6,284 nucleotides of DNA from UBA1425 sp045537495 (lineage in GTDB: Bacteria > Bacillota > Clostridia > Oscillospirales > Acutalibacteraceae): the NCBI GenBank assembly GCA_045537495.1, contig JAZSPN010000011.1:1-6284 (forward strand), read 5' to 3'. Under the pieces are notes generated by a model that was not told the DNA's origin, made no database searches, and saw only the letters and a list, made by a program, of their open reading frames with translations. Shown here in pieces: positions 6,129 to 6,284 of the stretch. Made by a program: the position numbers and the translations under genes. Position 1 is the first letter of the stretch. Every line of letters starts with the position of its first letter.

Positions 6129-6157
6129 ATTGTAACATAAACATATACTTTTGTAAA
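6129..6157 (-). promoter_or_regulatory. Promoter of the DMP19-like/membrane protein operon
   Basis: On the minus strand TTTACA (6152-6157) and TACAAT (6129-6134) are spaced by exactly 17 bp, and TG precedes the -10 box by one base (extended -10). The start would be near 6122, giving a leader of about 55 nt. Within that leader TTACC and GGTAA flank the GAGGA part of the ribosome site (about 6075-6089), a short hairpin that could mildly limit translation. No repeat resembling the BlaI operator is present. Confidence 0.75.
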
Positions 6158-6284
6158 CGGGAATCCAATATGTCTGAAATAAAGCATCTCACGCACATTC
6201 TCGGATTTTTCTCTTTGCCATACGACAGTATGCCTGCAGAGAAGAAATCCCCGACTGCACGCAATCTGCTTCATTTCAGATGCA
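6158..6284. other. Right-edge stretch without a supported gene
   Basis: On the plus strand an ATG at 6170-6172 opens a frame that stays open to the window end (38 codons), but it has no convincing ribosome site and the peptide is not recognisable. A minus-strand frame is also open across part of this stretch, with no good start. It could be the beginning of a gene continuing to the right, or plain intergenic DNA; I cannot decide between these. Confidence 0.3.

Noticed and set aside
6144..6149. Plus-strand TATACT as a promoter for the right-edge open frame
   Set aside because: No -35-like hexamer exists at 16-18 bp upstream, and the frame has no ribosome site.

Overview
The window looks like chromosome of an anaerobic Clostridia-type Firmicute, probably of the Oscillospiraceae/Ruminococcaceae or a related gut or rumen lineage. 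The reasons are strong AGGAGG-type ribosome sites, TTGACA/TATAAT-like promoters, a BlaI/BlaR-type (M56) regulatory pair, a glycan-active type beta-helix protein and small Firmicute families. This placement is inference; no rRNA or marker gene is present. No mobile element, CRISPR array or tRNA was seen.

Layout, left to right. (1) 1-176 has no supported gene and holds a terminator hairpin for the next gene. (2) 177-1238, minus strand: a Gfo/Idh/MocA-family NAD(P)-dependent oxidoreductase with its own promoter. (3) 1239-1433 is a divergent intergenic region with back-to-back promoters. The rightward promoter is embedded in an exact inverted repeat made of two short palindromes, a likely BlaI operator. 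(4) 1434-3055, plus strand: a one-base-overlapping pair, a BlaI/MecI/CopY-family repressor and an M56 BlaR1/MecR1-like membrane metalloprotease. The protease's C-terminal extracellular domain is not a penicillin-binding domain, so the inducer is probably not a beta-lactam or is unknown. (5) 3115-5262, plus strand: a 715-residue parallel beta-helix protein resembling GH141-type glycoside hydrolases, with a near-consensus promoter that starts in the stop codon of the protease gene. (6) A bidirectional terminator at 5267-5302 separates it from (7) a minus-strand two-gene operon: a DMP19/DUF4375-like protein (5636-6067) and a small three-helix membrane protein (5310-5639), joined by an ATGA overlap and driven by a good promoter at 6129-6157. 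(8) 6158-6284 has no supported gene.

Working model: the repressor shuts off its own operon through the two-palindrome operator. An envelope signal sensed by the protease's C-terminal domain leads to loss of the repressor. Whether the neighbouring beta-helix enzyme is part of this regulon is open. It has its own promoter but no terminator separates it from the regulatory genes, so read-through is possible. The most unusual items are the non-canonical sensor domain, the operator architecture, and an alternative internal start that would make the beta-helix protein non-secreted.
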